NCBI RefSeq assembly: GCF_024498215.1
Contig: NZ_CP101806.1
Span: forward strand, 62,001 to 126,000
DNA from: Mycoplasmopsis caviae
Lineage (GTDB): Bacteria; Bacillota_I; Bacilli_A; Mycoplasmatales; Metamycoplasmataceae
Direction: 5' to 3'
DNA: 64,000 nt
Below, one piece after another: positions 30,944 to 41,995 of the stretch. The stretch's first letter is position 1. Each line of letters opens with the position of its first letter. The notes beneath the pieces were generated by a model. That model did no database searches, had not been told where the DNA came from, and saw only the letters and a program-made list of their open reading frames with translations. A program made the translations under genes and the position numbers.

Positions 30944-31516
30944 TTATGAGATTAAAAATAGAAGTTTTAAAAAATCTAAAATATTTTTGCAATTAGTAAA
31001 GTTATTCGCATAGATATCCACAATTGGAATTGACCCAAAAAGTGCATTTTTAATATAAAAAGGGTCATTTTTTGCATCAATTGATTTAATTTTATTTTTA
31101 TCCACATTACGTTTTTTGAAATTTTTATCTCTATTTTTTCAACTTGTTTCTAAGCATAAAATAGCAGAAAACAAAGAAATAAAATTAATTTTTTTTGGCA
31201 TTAAATTAGGTATCTCAACTATGGAATAATTACCATCCTTCAACTCATCATAAATTATAGGATAAATTAAATTTTCTAATCTCTCCAAATTATGTGGCTT
31301 TTGGTCAATTCAATCCATTATTTTTTGTTTACTAATTCCATCTTTATTGTTCAAAAATGAACCTAATTCATCATTAATTTTGTGGTAAATTTTGCCACCT
31401 TTTCGATATTCTTGTGCAATAAAACGGTCACAATTAAAAACCTTTAGACCATTTTTAGCAAAATCGTCAAGAAGAGTACTTTTACCTACAGCAATTTTTC
31501 CAATTAATGCAATCAT
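30944..31516 (-). CDS. coaE: Dephospho-CoA kinase
   Basis: Last step of CoA synthesis: ATP-dependent 3'-phosphorylation of dephospho-CoA. 190 residues. P-loop ALIGKIAVGKSTLLDDFAK at the N-terminus, NCDRFIAQEYRKGG (family D-x-D/A region), and the conserved VEIPNLMPKK segment. Diverged and rich in Lys/Asn. The ATG directly abuts the stop codon of the YigZ gene with no spacer. Confidence 0.85.
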
Positions 31517-31888
31517 TTAACTACCGTCCTTGATAAATTGCTCTATTGCTAAATTTGCACTTTTAATATAAGTTCTAGCCAACCCACCAGCACCTAATTT
31601 TATTCCGCCATAATATCTAACAACAAAGACAACTAGACCATTTATTTTTCGCACAATTAAAAGGTCTCTAATTGGTCGGCCTGCTGTACCATTAGGTTCA
31701 CCATCGTCACTAAAACCAGCATTAAGAACACCACTATTTAAAAAACTATATCCATAACAAATGTGTGTTGCTTTTTTGTGCTCTATTCTTAAATTTGCTT
31801 CTATGTTTTTTATTTCTTCTTTTGAATTAATTTTAAAAACATATGAATAAAATTTAGATTTTTTGATTTCGTATAATTGTGCTTGCAT
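31517..31888 (-). CDS. YigZ/IMPACT family protein
   Basis: 123 residues, the N-terminal UPF0029 domain only. Signature motifs: THICYGYSF, FSDDGEPNGTAGRPI and VVRYYGGIKLGAGGLARTY. Function in bacteria is unsettled. No ribosome site precedes ATG 31888; instead TATAAT ends about 6 nt upstream (minus strand), pointing to a leaderless mRNA. The in-frame TTG further upstream lies in that promoter and is rejected. Confidence 0.9.
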   Translation of the reverse strand: MQAQLYEIKKSKFYSYVFKINSKEEIKNIEANLRIEHKKATHICYGYSFLNSGVLNAGFSDDGEPNGTAGRPIRDLLIVRKINGLVVFVVRYYGGIKLGAGGLARTYIKSANLAIEQFIKDGS

Positions 31889-31943
31889 ACTATTATTATA
31901 TAGAAAGCAAAGCAATTAAAGATAAAGTGATTTTATAACAAAA

Positions 31944-31970
31944 AAATTCGAAAGTTAATCCTTTCGAATT
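31944..31970 (-). terminator. Hairpin downstream of the lipoprotein gene
   Basis: AATTCGAAAG (31945-31954) and CTTTCGAATT (31961-31970) pair. On the minus strand the stem is followed by TTTTTTG. It lies about 100 nt after the lipoprotein stop codon. Confidence 0.75.
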
Positions 31971-32072
31971 TTGGTGTTTTAGCTTATAGCTTTCAGCAAA
32001 ACCAATTTGTGTGTTTTCTTGTGAATAAATATCAAATTGTAAATAAGTTTAAATCTTAGTTATATAGTAACA

Positions 32073-32939
32073 TTAGTTAAATTTTACTAGAATAAATTGT
32101 CTTTGAGTGCTAACTTTATTTGTAAACTTGTTTTTAATTGATATATAAAATGTATATTGTCATCCATTTTTCTGACCTTTAAAATCAGTTATTTCAAATA
32201 TTTTTTTATCGTATTTACTAAACACAAAATTTTCTTTAGATATATTATCCTTAGGAATTTTTCCTTTTGCAAAATTTACTGTTATTTTTTTTAATTCTGC
32301 TTCAATATCTGGAAATTTTTTTGCATTGATTGTAGTTTCTTTTGTTTCTGATATATTTGTTTCAAAGTTTGAATCAAATACTAAATATGTTACTTTAACC
32401 GATTCATGTCCGCTTGTTTCTTCGATTGAAATTATTTTAAAACCAACTTTTGGATCATGTTGAACTTTTTCTAAACCTGCTTCTTTCTTTTCAACAATTT
32501 CATAAGCGTAGAGATTACCTTTTGCTTTAATGCTAATTGCATCTCTAAATTTATTAAGTTCTTCTATTTTTAAAGGTTCATGATAATCCTTTTCAACTGT
32601 AATTGTGCCAGATTTATTTTCTGGTTTTGTTTTTTGCTTAACATGATAAGAAATAGATATCTTGCCTTCACCAACAAGCGAAACACTCTCAACAACAACC
32701 TCAATTAATGGGTCAATATTTTTAATTTCAAGTGCTTCTTTACCTTGTTTAATAATTTGTTCTTTTGTTAATTCTTTTAGTGAAAATTCAACTTTCTTAG
32801 CAAGTTCATTAAGTTCTTTCTTGTTTATTTCTTCAACACCAATATTTTTTACTTTTGTACAAGAAGCAGATAAAACAGGCATGCTTGCCAATGAAAGTGC
32901 TACTGGTGAAAATAACAGCGATATTTTTTTATTTTTCAT
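32073..32939 (-). CDS. Lipoprotein, repeat-type, function unknown
   Basis: 288 residues. Signal peptide with a lipobox, LASMPVLSASC; the lipidated Cys is residue 27. The mature part has about three units of roughly 80 residues, each with a charged helix then a beta segment ending in V-x-Y/F (ISISYHVKQ, VKVTYLVFD, WQYTFYISI). This is the layout of mycoplasma lipoprotein-17-like surface proteins. The last 29 codons follow a TGA Trp at 32160. SD-like GGAGG precedes ATG 32939. No enzymatic motif is seen. Confidence 0.82.
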
Positions 32940-33370
32940 AATTGCCTCCTTAGGCTATTAAAAAGTAAATAGATTATATACTAAGCAAACAAATTTCTAT
33001 GTGAAAAGAGCATAACTTTCTTTTAAGGGATTATTATTGCAAATTTAATACATTATTTTATTTGCAAGCCTAAATAATTTCATCAGTTTGTTTTTTTATT
33101 ATTTGAAATCTAAACTCCTTTATTTAATTTAAGACACTCATTAAAAATTACACAACGATTGCAAAGAAATACATTACTTTTTAGTTTGACACTTTTTATC
33201 TTTGAAATTAACTAATACACTTATAAAACAGCCAAATTAGTAAATTTTTCATTGGTCAATTTTGTGTTACCATATCTCAGGTTTCTTGCTATTTTTATTA
33301 TTATTTTAAAAACAAGCCTAGCACATAATCGAGTAAATTAGTTATGTAACTGCTTGTTTCTTTGTATAAA
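32940..33370. other. Gene-free stretch with CTATAAAACAG repeat
   Basis: About 430 bases without a credible gene. It should hold the lipoprotein promoter. At 33211-33247 there is a degenerate copy of the dispersed repeat (AATACACTTATAAAACAG then CCAAATTAGTAAATTTTT). Confidence 0.5.
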
Positions 33371-33396
33371 AAAACGGAAAAGTGAAGTTTCACTTT
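33371..33396 (-). terminator. Terminator of rpiB
   Basis: AAAGTGAA (33379-33386) and TTCACTTT (33389-33396) form a tight stem. On the minus strand it is followed by TCCG and T7. Confidence 0.75.
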
Positions 33397-33413
33397 CACA
33401 GTTTTCAACTTAA

Positions 33414-33860
33414 TTAAATTTCATCAATTTGATCGATTCGAACTTGATGTCTACCACCTTCATATTCAGTTTTAAGATATTCATTAAACATTGCTTTTGC
33501 ATCAGCAAAAGGTACATATCTTCCGCCCATAACTAAAACATTAGCGTTATTATGTAATTTTGCAAGTCTTGCATCTTCAACACTTACAACTCTGGCAGCT
33601 CGAATATGCTTATGTCTATTTAGTGCATAAGAGATGCCTAAACCTGTACCACAAAAACCTAAGCCAATAACATTCTTGTGTTCATTAATATAGTTAGCCA
33701 ACTTATGTCCTTGTTCAGCATATGAAATGCTTTTTGAGCTATCTGCGGGTCCTAGATCAACAACTTGGTAACCTAAGCTTTCAGCATACTGAGCCATTTG
33801 GTTCTTTAATTCACAACCACCATGGTCGCTAGCAAGTGCAACAATTTTATTCTTATTCAT
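33414..33860 (-). CDS. rpiB: Ribose-5-phosphate isomerase B
   Basis: Interconverts ribose-5-P and ribulose-5-P in the non-oxidative pentose phosphate pathway. 148 residues. ALASDHGGCELKNQMA at the N-terminus, GFCGTGLGISYALNRHK with the active-site Cys, and NVLVMGGRYV. AAGGAG before ATG 33860. Single-gene unit. Confidence 0.95.
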   Translation of the reverse strand: MNKNKIVALASDHGGCELKNQMAQYAESLGYQVVDLGPADSSKSISYAEQGHKLANYINEHKNVIGLGFCGTGLGISYALNRHKHIRAARVVSVEDARLAKLHNNANVLVMGGRYVPFADAKAMFNEYLKTEYEGGRHQVRIDQIDEI

Positions 33861-33990
33861 AAGATCTCCTTAGTGTCTATTTTTAAATGATAATGCAAAA
33901 AATTGGAAAAGTTTAAGAAAAATGACCAATTTTTCCCAAACTTTTCCAATTTTTGACCTTTTCTTAAATAAAAGTCAAGTTTATTGTGCT

Positions 33991-36054
33991 ATGAGAATAA
34001 AGAAACAAGAAGATGTAAAAGACTGCGGATTATATGTTTTGCAATATTTTGTTGCAAAACATAATGATGAGTCAATAGATATTAACTATTTTAAAAATAA
34101 AGCAACTTATGCAACAAATGGTGTCAATATTACAACGCTCAAAAATTTAGCTAATGAACATAACATTGAACTTAATAGTTATTCAGGTGACTTTGAGTCA
34201 CTTGAATCTATTGATAATTCTAATTTACCCATTGCATTGTTGCTAAACAAAAAAGGATACACACACTATGTTGTCTTAGAAAAGATGACACCAAAATACT
34301 ATGTAATTCAAGATCCAGCATATGGAAAAAGAATCAAGGTTTCTAAGAGCGAGTTAGCTGGAGAATTTGCTAATGTTATCTTGTTTTTTGATCCAAAAGA
34401 AGATAAACAAAAAACAAAAGGCAAAAAATATACATTGGATAATAAAATAGGAACACTTTTCTCATATAAGAGATATATTTATCCATTGTTTGTTTCAGCA
34501 CTGTTGAGTTTGCTTTTATCATTTGGCTCAACATTTTTTATCAAAATAGTTTTTGATTTTATTTTGCCAAATTACTTAAAAAGTAACTTGATCATAGTAT
34601 TTGTATTTTTCTTGTGAATAAATATTTTAATGTTTATCAACCGGCTTTTTAAGAGCCATGTCATAAGGAAAATAAAAAATGATTTAGAGTTTACATTGAC
34701 AAAGGCCTTTTTTGACAAAATCAAAAAAGTACCTATGAATCATTTGTCAAAATTAACAAATAGTGACTATTTAAAAAGACTTGGATATATTAAGGAAATA
34801 TGTGAGTTTCAATCAAACTTCACATTTACTTTTTTAAGCGAAATATTTTCACTTGTTGGCTCTATGATATTGCTAATTTGAATAAATTATATTTTATTTT
34901 TAGTAATGTTTGGGGTTACAATTGTGGTCCTTTTAGGCAATATTATTTATCATTTTTGAATTGAGAAAAACTATTCAGAATTTTTGGAAAAAGGACTTGA
35001 AAATATGAAAGGCGACATAGATTTCATATATTCATGAAAAGAAATGGGCAACGTTGATTTTTGTTCTTATATTGAGAAAAATCAAAACAAAAGAATGTAT
35101 GAATTCAAAAAGAAAGAATATTCATTTAACTCAAGAGGTGATCTTAAAAATTTTTGGAATGATTTATTTATAGGAAACTTTTCAACCATTATTGTATTTA
35201 TTTCCAGTTTCTTTATATTAAAAAATCAATTATCTGTTGGTTCACTTATGATGTTTTTAAATGGAATAAATTTCTTTATAAATCCAATGTTAAATTTAAG
35301 TTCACTAATGTTAAATTATTCAATGATTAAAAGAAATACCAATCTTGTAAATTTTGTCCTAAACCTTGAAGAAAAAAACAACCTTAATGATGGCTTATTG
35401 CTTGATAAAATAAAAAAAATTGAGCTTGAAAACATTAATTTCTTTTATGAAAACGGAAAACCAATATTAAATATTCCAACATTTGTGATTGACAAAAATA
35501 TACAAATAAATGGTAAAAACGGAAGTGGAAAAACGACATTTCTAAATTTCATAAACAACTGTTTTAAAGGTTATTTAGGAAAAATTAAGGTTAATGATTT
35601 TGATATTGATACAATTAATTTAAAAAACTATCAAAGCAAAAATATACTAATAAATTCTTCAAGTTATTTTCCTGACGTTTCTATCATTGAATATATAACA
35701 TCAGGAAATAATGAATATAAAAATGAGTTGAATGTAAATATACAAAAATACAATCTTCAGAACATTTTTAGCGAAATGAATTTCAATATTAATGGACAAA
35801 TAATAAGCAACGGAAGTAATTTATCAAGTGGTCAAAAACAACTTATGCTATTACTTAAATTGTTCACAAGAAAATATGATCTAGTGATGCTCGATGAGGC
35901 TTTTGAAAACATTAATCTAAATATATCCTCACTTTTAAAGAAAGCAATAAAAAAATATCAAAATGATTCAATTTTTATAGAAATAAGCCATAACAAAAAT
36001 TATGTTTATAACAACAAGGAGGTATATTTTGAAAAGATTAACAACTGTTTCTAA
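33991..36054 (+). CDS. C39-peptidase-containing ABC exporter (bacteriocin/peptide type)
   Basis: 687 residues. Residues 1-130: C39 papain-like domain with Cys in KQEDVKDCGLYVLQYF, His in YTHYVVLEKM and Asp in YVIQDPAYGK, so the triad is complete. Middle: about six hydrophobic segments (from IYPLFVSALLSLLLSFGSTF onwards). C-terminus: ABC domain with Walker A INGKNGSGKTTFLNF, signature LSSGQKQLML and Walker B LVMLDEAFENI; it is AT-rich and diverged. Such PCAT transporters cleave a double-Gly leader and export the peptide. No cargo gene is visible nearby. The start at 33991 has no ribosome site. Confidence 0.9.
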
Positions 36055-36415
36055 ATGAGTATGAATTTCATTAATTTTATTGACAATTACAACAATTGCA
36101 CTCATTACCTTTATTTGTTTGTATCATATTGATAAAACGCTCAAGGTTAAACTCCTAGTTAACAATCAAAAAGATTTAACTCTTTTAGCTAGTGACAAAA
36201 CTGCTTATTTTTTAAAAAGGAATCAGAAAATAGTAATTAACATCAATGACCAAATTTTCGATTTAAAAATCAGTAATTTAAAGATTGAAAATCAAACAAT
36301 AAAAATAACTTTCTACCATATACCGAACACACTAAGATTATTACCAAATACAACGCTTGATGGAACAGTTTTTGTTGACAGAACTTCACTACTCAATTTA
36401 ATATTAAAATCTTAA
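36029..36415 (+). CDS. Small membrane-anchored protein coupled to the C39 exporter
   Basis: 128 residues from TTG 36029, chosen because AAGGAGG ends 6 nt upstream and the frame then gives a basic residue pair, a strong transmembrane helix (ISLILLTITTIALITFICLY, residues 14-33) and a small soluble beta-rich domain (VKLLVNNQKDLTLLASD). The start lies inside the exporter's last codons (overlap 26 nt), so it is translationally coupled. A one-helix protein after a C39 exporter suggests a HlyD-like accessory or adaptor, but I recognise no family. Confidence 0.75.
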
Positions 36416-36422
36416 TTCATAT

Positions 36423-36435
36423 TATAATATTTAGT
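36423..36435 (+). promoter_or_regulatory. Leaderless promoter of ybeY
   Basis: TATAAT at 36423-36428, then ATTTAGT and ATG at 36436. There is no room for a ribosome binding site; transcription is expected to begin at or next to the A of ATG. Confidence 0.7.
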
Positions 36436-36891
36436 ATGGTTGAATTAAATATTATAAACAAGACAGAAGTTAAATTTTTATATGAAAAAGAGTATAAACA
36501 AATACTAGAAAATTTAACTAAAAATTTTGACATAAAACAAACGGTTTCAGTTGATGTTTTAATTACAAATAATGCAGAAATTCAAGAATTGAATAAAAAA
36601 TACAGGGGCAAGGATTATCCTACAGATATCCTTTCTTTTGGTCTTGAAGATTGAGAATTATTTAAAAATATGCCTATTTTTCCACTTGGCGAATTAATTA
36701 TTAGCCATGAAAAAGTTGAATCGCAAGCGATTGAGTTTGGACACTCACTTCGTAGAGAATATTGCTACCTATTTGCTCATGGTTTAATTCACTTAATGGG
36801 CTATGACCATGAACACGAGGAAGAGAGAATTGAAATGAACAAACTTGTTGATTTAATATTTAAGCCATTGAACATAAGTAGAGAGGAATAA
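36436..36891 (+). CDS. ybeY: Endoribonuclease YbeY
   Basis: Zinc-dependent RNase involved in 16S rRNA 3' maturation and rRNA quality control. 151 residues. Zinc site HGLIHLMGYDHEHE near residues 116-129; RGKDYPTDILSFG in the N-terminal half is also conserved. One TGA Trp. Begins the ybeY-cdd-era operon (5 nt to cdd). Confidence 0.95.
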
Positions 36892-36896
36892 TCTAT

Positions 36897-37289
36897 ATGG
36901 ATATTAAAAAAATAAAAGGATTATTAAAATACTCATACTGTCCATGATCTAATTTTCATGTTGCAGCAATAGCAATCGACTCAGAGGGGAGAGAGTGACC
37001 TGGGGTCAATGTAGAAAATGCTGCATTCCCTTCAGGTTTATGTGCTGAAAGAAGTGCTCTCTTCGGCTCAGTTGCATATGGTGCTAAGGTTGGCAGTTTT
37101 AAAGAAATTCATATAATATCATCAGGGGAAGATTTTATTTCACCTTGTGCCGGTTGTCGTCAAGTTATAACTGAATTTATGCCTGATGATGCATTGGTTT
37201 ATCAGTATAATAAAAGTGGCGAAAAATTCAGGGTCAATAAAGTTTCTGAATTAATTCCTTTTCCTATTAGATCTGAGCAAATTAAATAA
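36897..37289 (+). CDS. cdd: Cytidine deaminase
   Basis: Deaminates cytidine/deoxycytidine for pyrimidine salvage. 130 residues, two TGA Trp codons. Active site NVENAAFPSGLCAERSALF (Cys-Ala-Glu) and the zinc cysteines in SPCAGCRQV. It stands between ybeY and era, a common Firmicute order, and shares TAATG with era. Confidence 0.95.
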
Positions 37290-38158
37290 TGAAAGTATGT
37301 TTAGCAAGTATTATTGGTCGACCAAATGTTGGAAAATCATCTCTAATTAATAAAATAGTTAAATATGATGTTGCTATTGTAACTAATGTACCACAAACAA
37401 CAAGAGACCAAATTGTAGGTGTGTATAATGAAGATGATTTTCAACTTGTTTTTGTTGACACTCCCGGAATTCATAAACCACTAAATTTATTAGGTGAATC
37501 ACTAAACAAAAGTACCTATGAATCTACAAAAGAGGTAGACTGCTTATTATTTTTATCTCCGGTTAATGAAAAAATTGGACAAGGTGATATTTTGATATTG
37601 AATAAAATTAAAGATCAAGAAAATAAAATAGCAGTAATTTCAAAGATTGATTTAGCAAAGAACCCTGATGAAATTAAGGAAAAAATTGAAGAGTTAAAAA
37701 GATACAATTTTGACACCATTTTATCAGTTTCAGCAAATGATGATAAATCTGTTGAGAGCCTTATAAAGGTCATAAAAAAATATGCATATGATGGTGAACC
37801 ATTTTATGATCAGGATTATATAACTGATAAATCATTAAGATTTATTGCAAAAGAAATAATTAGAGAAAGTGCTATTAACCTTTTAAGAGAAGAATTACCT
37901 CACTCTATTGCAGTTGAAGTTTTAGAGTTTATTGAGGATGAAGACATAAAAATCGATGCAATTATTTATGTAAAGAAAGCATCTCAAAAAGGTATGGTAA
38001 TAGGTAAGCAAGGTCAAATGATCAAGCAAATAGGTACGAACGCGAGAAAAAAAATGATGAGCCAATTTGATGCAAAAGTGCAACTTAATTTAAAGGTAAA
38101 AATTGCAAATAAATGAATTAATGACATTAAAATTCTTAAAAAATTTGGTTATGAGTAA
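37289..38158 (+). CDS. era: GTPase Era
   Basis: Ribosome-assembly GTPase that binds the 3' end of 16S rRNA. 289 residues. G1 GRPNVGKSSLINKI, G3 DTPGIHKP, G4 SKID, and the KH domain VIGKQGQMIKQIGTNARKKM. The end includes 14 codons after a TGA Trp at 38114. Start overlaps the cdd stop. Confidence 0.96.
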
Positions 38159-38188
38159 TTTGGTATAAAATTTTAAAAAGAGGTATTT

Positions 38189-39238
38189 ATGAACAGAAAA
38201 TATTTAGATAAATTATTCAAAGAAAAAAAGATTGATGCTTTAGTTTCTGAGGCACCACAAACAAGATTATGATATTCAAAAGTTCAAACAACAGATGGAT
38301 ATATAGTAATTGAAAAAAATAAAGCATATTTATTTGTGGATGGAAGATATATTGAGTACGCCAGAAATAATGTAAAAAATGTTGAAGTCATCTTACTTAA
38401 AACAGGAACATTAAAAGAGTTTTTTGACAAAAAAGCCTATAAAACAGTTGCATTTGAAAAAGATTATTTAAATTATCAAGTTTATGAAAGTTTAAATGCA
38501 TTAATTAAACCAAAGAAAATTGAATGGGTTTTAGGCCAAGAATTAAGAATTTTAAAATCTGATGAAGAAAATGAAATCATGCAAAAGTCAATTGATATTT
38601 CATTAGCTGCTTACAAAGAATTAATGTCATGAGTTAAACCTGGGATGACTGAAAAAGAAGTTGCAGCTTACTTGAATTATTTAATGAAAAAGCATGGTGC
38701 AGATAAAGAAAGTTTTGATGAAATAGTTGCTACAGGACCTTCATCTGCTGAACCACACCACCATCCAACAGATAGAAAACTTAAAGAGGGAGATCTTCTT
38801 AAAGTTGATTTTGGGGCACTTTACAAAGGATATAGTGCAGACATAACCAGAACCTGTATTTTAGGTGGAGAAAGTAAAGCAAATGATCCAAAACAGTTAG
38901 AAATTTTAAAAATTGTTATGGAAGCAGCAAAAGCTGGTCGTGATGCAGTTAGACCCGGAATAAAAGCTAGCGAAATTGATAAAATTTGCAGAGACTATAT
39001 TACTAAAAAAGGCTACGGAGAATATTTTGTCCATTCAACAGGCCACGGTTTAGGTATCGATGTTCATGAATTACCAAACGTTAGAGCAACAAGTGATTAT
39101 ATTTTAGAACCAGGGATGATAATTACTGTCGAACCAGGAATTTATATAGAAGGCTTAGGTGGCGCAAGAAACGAGGATGATGTTCTTGTAACTGAAAAAG
39201 GCCGTTATGTATTTAGTAGACCAGAAGAAAAATCATAA
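38189..39238 (+). CDS. Xaa-Pro aminopeptidase (M24 family)
   Basis: 349 residues. Metal ligands of the pita-bread fold: LLKVDFGALYKGYSADITRT (two Asp), HSTGHGLGIDVHE (His), ITVEPGIYI (Glu) and GARNEDDVLVT (Glu). The N-terminal creatinase-like domain (DGYIVIEKNKAYLFVDGRY) separates it from methionine aminopeptidase. AGAGG lies 5 nt before ATG 38189. It removes N-terminal residues before proline in imported peptides. Confidence 0.92.
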
Positions 39239-39248
39239 AAATTTTTCG

Positions 39249-39281
39249 AATAACTTCAGCAATTGCTAAAGTTATTTTTTT
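39249..39281 (+). terminator. Terminator of the ybeY-era-pepP group
   Basis: AATAACTT (39249-39256) pairs with AAGTTATT (39269-39276), extended inside by AGCAATTGCT, and followed by T7. Confidence 0.85.
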
Positions 39282-39309
39282 ATTGCTGAAATAATATAAA
39301 ATTAACAAT

Positions 39310-40623
39310 ATGAAATACAAAAGTGGTCAAATTATAGAAAATGTTGAAGCGATTAACTTAACATATGAAGCAATGGGTTTAGTAAAAATAAATGATTATT
39401 CAATATTTGTTGAAAATTTACTCCCCCAAGAAAAAGCAGACATTAAAATTAAGAAATCAAACAATAATTTTGCATTTGCAACAGTTGTTAAAAGATATAA
39501 CAATAACCCCAAAAGAATTGAACCAAAAAATGCCAAATTAATGCTTAGTGGTTCAACCCCATTAGCGATTTTAAATTACAGAGATCAATTAGAATTTAAA
39601 GAAAATTTTGTTAATTATTTGTTCCAAAGAAACATTCATTTTAATGAAATAAAAAATATTTTTCCTTGCGAAGAACAATGAAATTATAGAAATAAAATAA
39701 CTGTTTTTGCAGAATATAAAGATGGCAAAATAGTGCTTGGTTTATATGAAAAAAACACCCATAATTTAGTTGAACAAGACTCCTATGATTTGGCTAATTT
39801 ACCTATAAAACAGGTCCTAAAGTTTATTTCTAATAATATAAATAACTTTAAATGTTTTAGGGAAAACGGTAAATTTTTAAAACAAATTGTTATAAGAAAT
39901 TCAAGTGCCTTCGACGAAGTGATGATTGCTTTTATAATTTCAAAACCTTTTGAACTATCGAGTGATTTAATTAATAATTTAACCAGAGAGTTTAGCAATA
40001 TTAAGGTTATTCTAACTGATATACAAGAGAAGAAAAATGCCGTTAAGCACTATCTTAAATCAACAAATATTAATGATAAAATTGGCGACTTAATATTTAA
40101 AATTGACTACAATAGTTTCTTTCAGGTTAATTCGTATCAAACAAATAATTTATATAACTTATTAATTGATAACTTAGAACTTACAAAAGATTATGTTGTT
40201 ATTGATGCCTATTCAGGTATCGGGGCAATAAGTTTGAAAATAGCTAGTAAAGTTAAGAAAGTTTATGGACTCGAAATTGTTAAAGATGCCATACTGAATG
40301 CAAACGATAACGCTAAATTAAACAACATTAAAAATGTAGAATTCTTTGTTGGAGATGTATTAAAGACAATTGACAATATCAAGGAAAAAATAGACTTATT
40401 AATTCTCGATCCACCTAGAGCGGGCATGTCTAAGGATTTTTTAAAAAAAGTTCTTGAAATTAAACCAAAACAAATAGGATATATAAGTTGTAATCCACAC
40501 ACACTTTGTCGAGATGTTGATCTATTAACAAAGCAAAACTATAAATTAACTTATTTGAAACCTTGTGATATGTTTTGCCAAACACATCACATTGAAACTG
40601 TAGCAATACTTGAATTATCATAA
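39310..40623 (+). CDS. rlmD: 23S rRNA (uracil-5)-methyltransferase, RlmD/RumA type
   Basis: 437 residues. N-terminal TRAM-like beta barrel (residues 1-60), then a class I SAM fold: VIDAYSGIGAISLKIA, LLILDPPRAGM, the catalytic Cys in IGYISCNPHTLCRDV and the Glu in HHIETVAIL. The four Cys that hold an Fe-S cluster in E. coli RlmD are not seen (only FPCEEQW), as in many Gram-positive homologues. Target uridine (747 or 1939) is not decidable. One TGA Trp at 39679. Confidence 0.85.
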
Positions 40624-40717
40624 CAATTAGTTAAGTCATAATTTGGCAATGACAGCTGTGGTCTTAATCAGTAAATTGCTATATGATATAATTTATTTAT
40701 TTAGTAGGAGAGTTAAA

Positions 40718-41809
40718 ATGGCAATAACCCAAAAACCTAAAACTTATCTTGAATTTGTTAATGAAAATTCAAATATGATTAATGATACAGTTGTTAAAAG
40801 TGTAGAGTCAATTTTAAAACAAGACAATAATGCATTCAATAGATTAAAAATTTTGTTAATTGTGTCAACTTGTCTGTTAGTCATTGGTTTAGTTATTACA
40901 ATGTTAGGAATTTATTTTGTTATAGGCGAAATATTTACAAATACATATTTCATTTTTTATTTTACTGGCATTACTTTAATATCAAGTCTTACAATGTTTT
41001 TTATATATTATAAAGATCGAAGAAAACTTCTAAAGTCATTTAAAGAAAAACTTGAAAATGATGGAATATTTCAAAAAGTGCTTAATAGTTTATCTTATAA
41101 AGTTATAAATCCATCAGATCCTGAACATTTTAAACTATTTAGCCAATTTCAACGAAAGTTTAACATTGATTCAAATAGTTTAGACTGAATTAAATTTGTA
41201 CCTGAGGTTTATTGAATACCAAGTGATGCAGGAGTATACAATATTGGTCAAATGTTTTTTGTTGTTGATAAATATAATAATCTTTGGGCTTTCCAAACAG
41301 TTAAGTACCATTGAACAAGAGCTACAACAGATGCAAAAGGAAATACAGTTATTGTTGATTATTATGAAAATGCAACTGTTTTTGAAGGTTTCTTCAATTC
41401 AACAGAAAAATCAAGTAAATTTACTCTTGCACTTGGCACACGTTGTGGATTGAACAGAGGAATGCAATCAAATATAGAATTTGAAAATAAAACATTTAAT
41501 AAATTATTTAAACCATATACAACTGATAAACTTAAAGCATTCAATGTTTATCAACCATACCCAATGGATGTATCGATTGAACATTATAAGCAGTATCCAG
41601 ACTATACCAAATCATTTGGTTTGTTGCTAAAAGACCAAAATGTAAAATGCTGACTAAGGCCAAAAGGAACTATATTAGAAATTGATATACCAAAACTTAC
41701 AATAGATAAAAATAAAATAACTAAAGCAATATGCAAAGATGTTTTAAATGATGCTTACTTAATTTATTGACTATTTTCATTCCTAACTATTCCTGCTTAC
41801 TTTAATTAA
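40718..41809 (+). CDS. Membrane protein, DUF3137-like
   Basis: 363 residues with AGGAG before ATG 40718 and TATAAT near 40685. A cytoplasmic N-terminal helix (50 residues), two transmembrane segments (ILLIVSTCLLVIGLVITMLG and TGITLISSLTMFFIYY), then a soluble domain. That domain has a pattern of diverged beta strands ending FNVYQPYPMDVSIEHYKQYPD, as in DUF3137 proteins, and a final hydrophobic stretch. Many TGA Trp codons. A protein of the same layout begins at 62956. Function unknown. Confidence 0.72.
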
Positions 41810-41814
41810 TTTAT

Positions 41815-41847
41815 ATCAAGGTGAATGTAATATCACCTTGATTTTTT
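41815..41847 (+). terminator. Terminator of the DUF3137-like gene
   Basis: ATCAAGGTGA (41815-41824) pairs with TCACCTTGAT (41833-41842) followed by T6. A degenerate CTATGAAACAG repeat lies just beyond, at 41906-41935. Confidence 0.9.
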
Positions 41848-41961
41848 AAAAAGTTTTGTTAGTATAAATTTAATTTTAAATCTTAAACTTTAATTTGATT
41901 TTATCTAAATAACCTATGAAACAGAGCAATATAAAAAATCGCTCTATAGTGTTTTTAAAAA

Positions 41962-41995
41962 CAAAAAATAGAACTTTATTCCAAAAGTTCTATTT
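41962..41995 (-). terminator. Terminator of polC
   Basis: AAATAGAACTT (41967-41977) pairs with the complement up to 41995. On the minus strand the stem is followed by TTTTTGTTTTT. The stem overlaps the polC stop codon. Confidence 0.85.

Noticed and set aside
38433-38455. CTATAAAACAG-like sequences inside genes (also near 39800 and 58100)
   Set aside because: They encode conserved-looking protein sequence and lack pairing arms; chance is likely in so AT-rich a genome.
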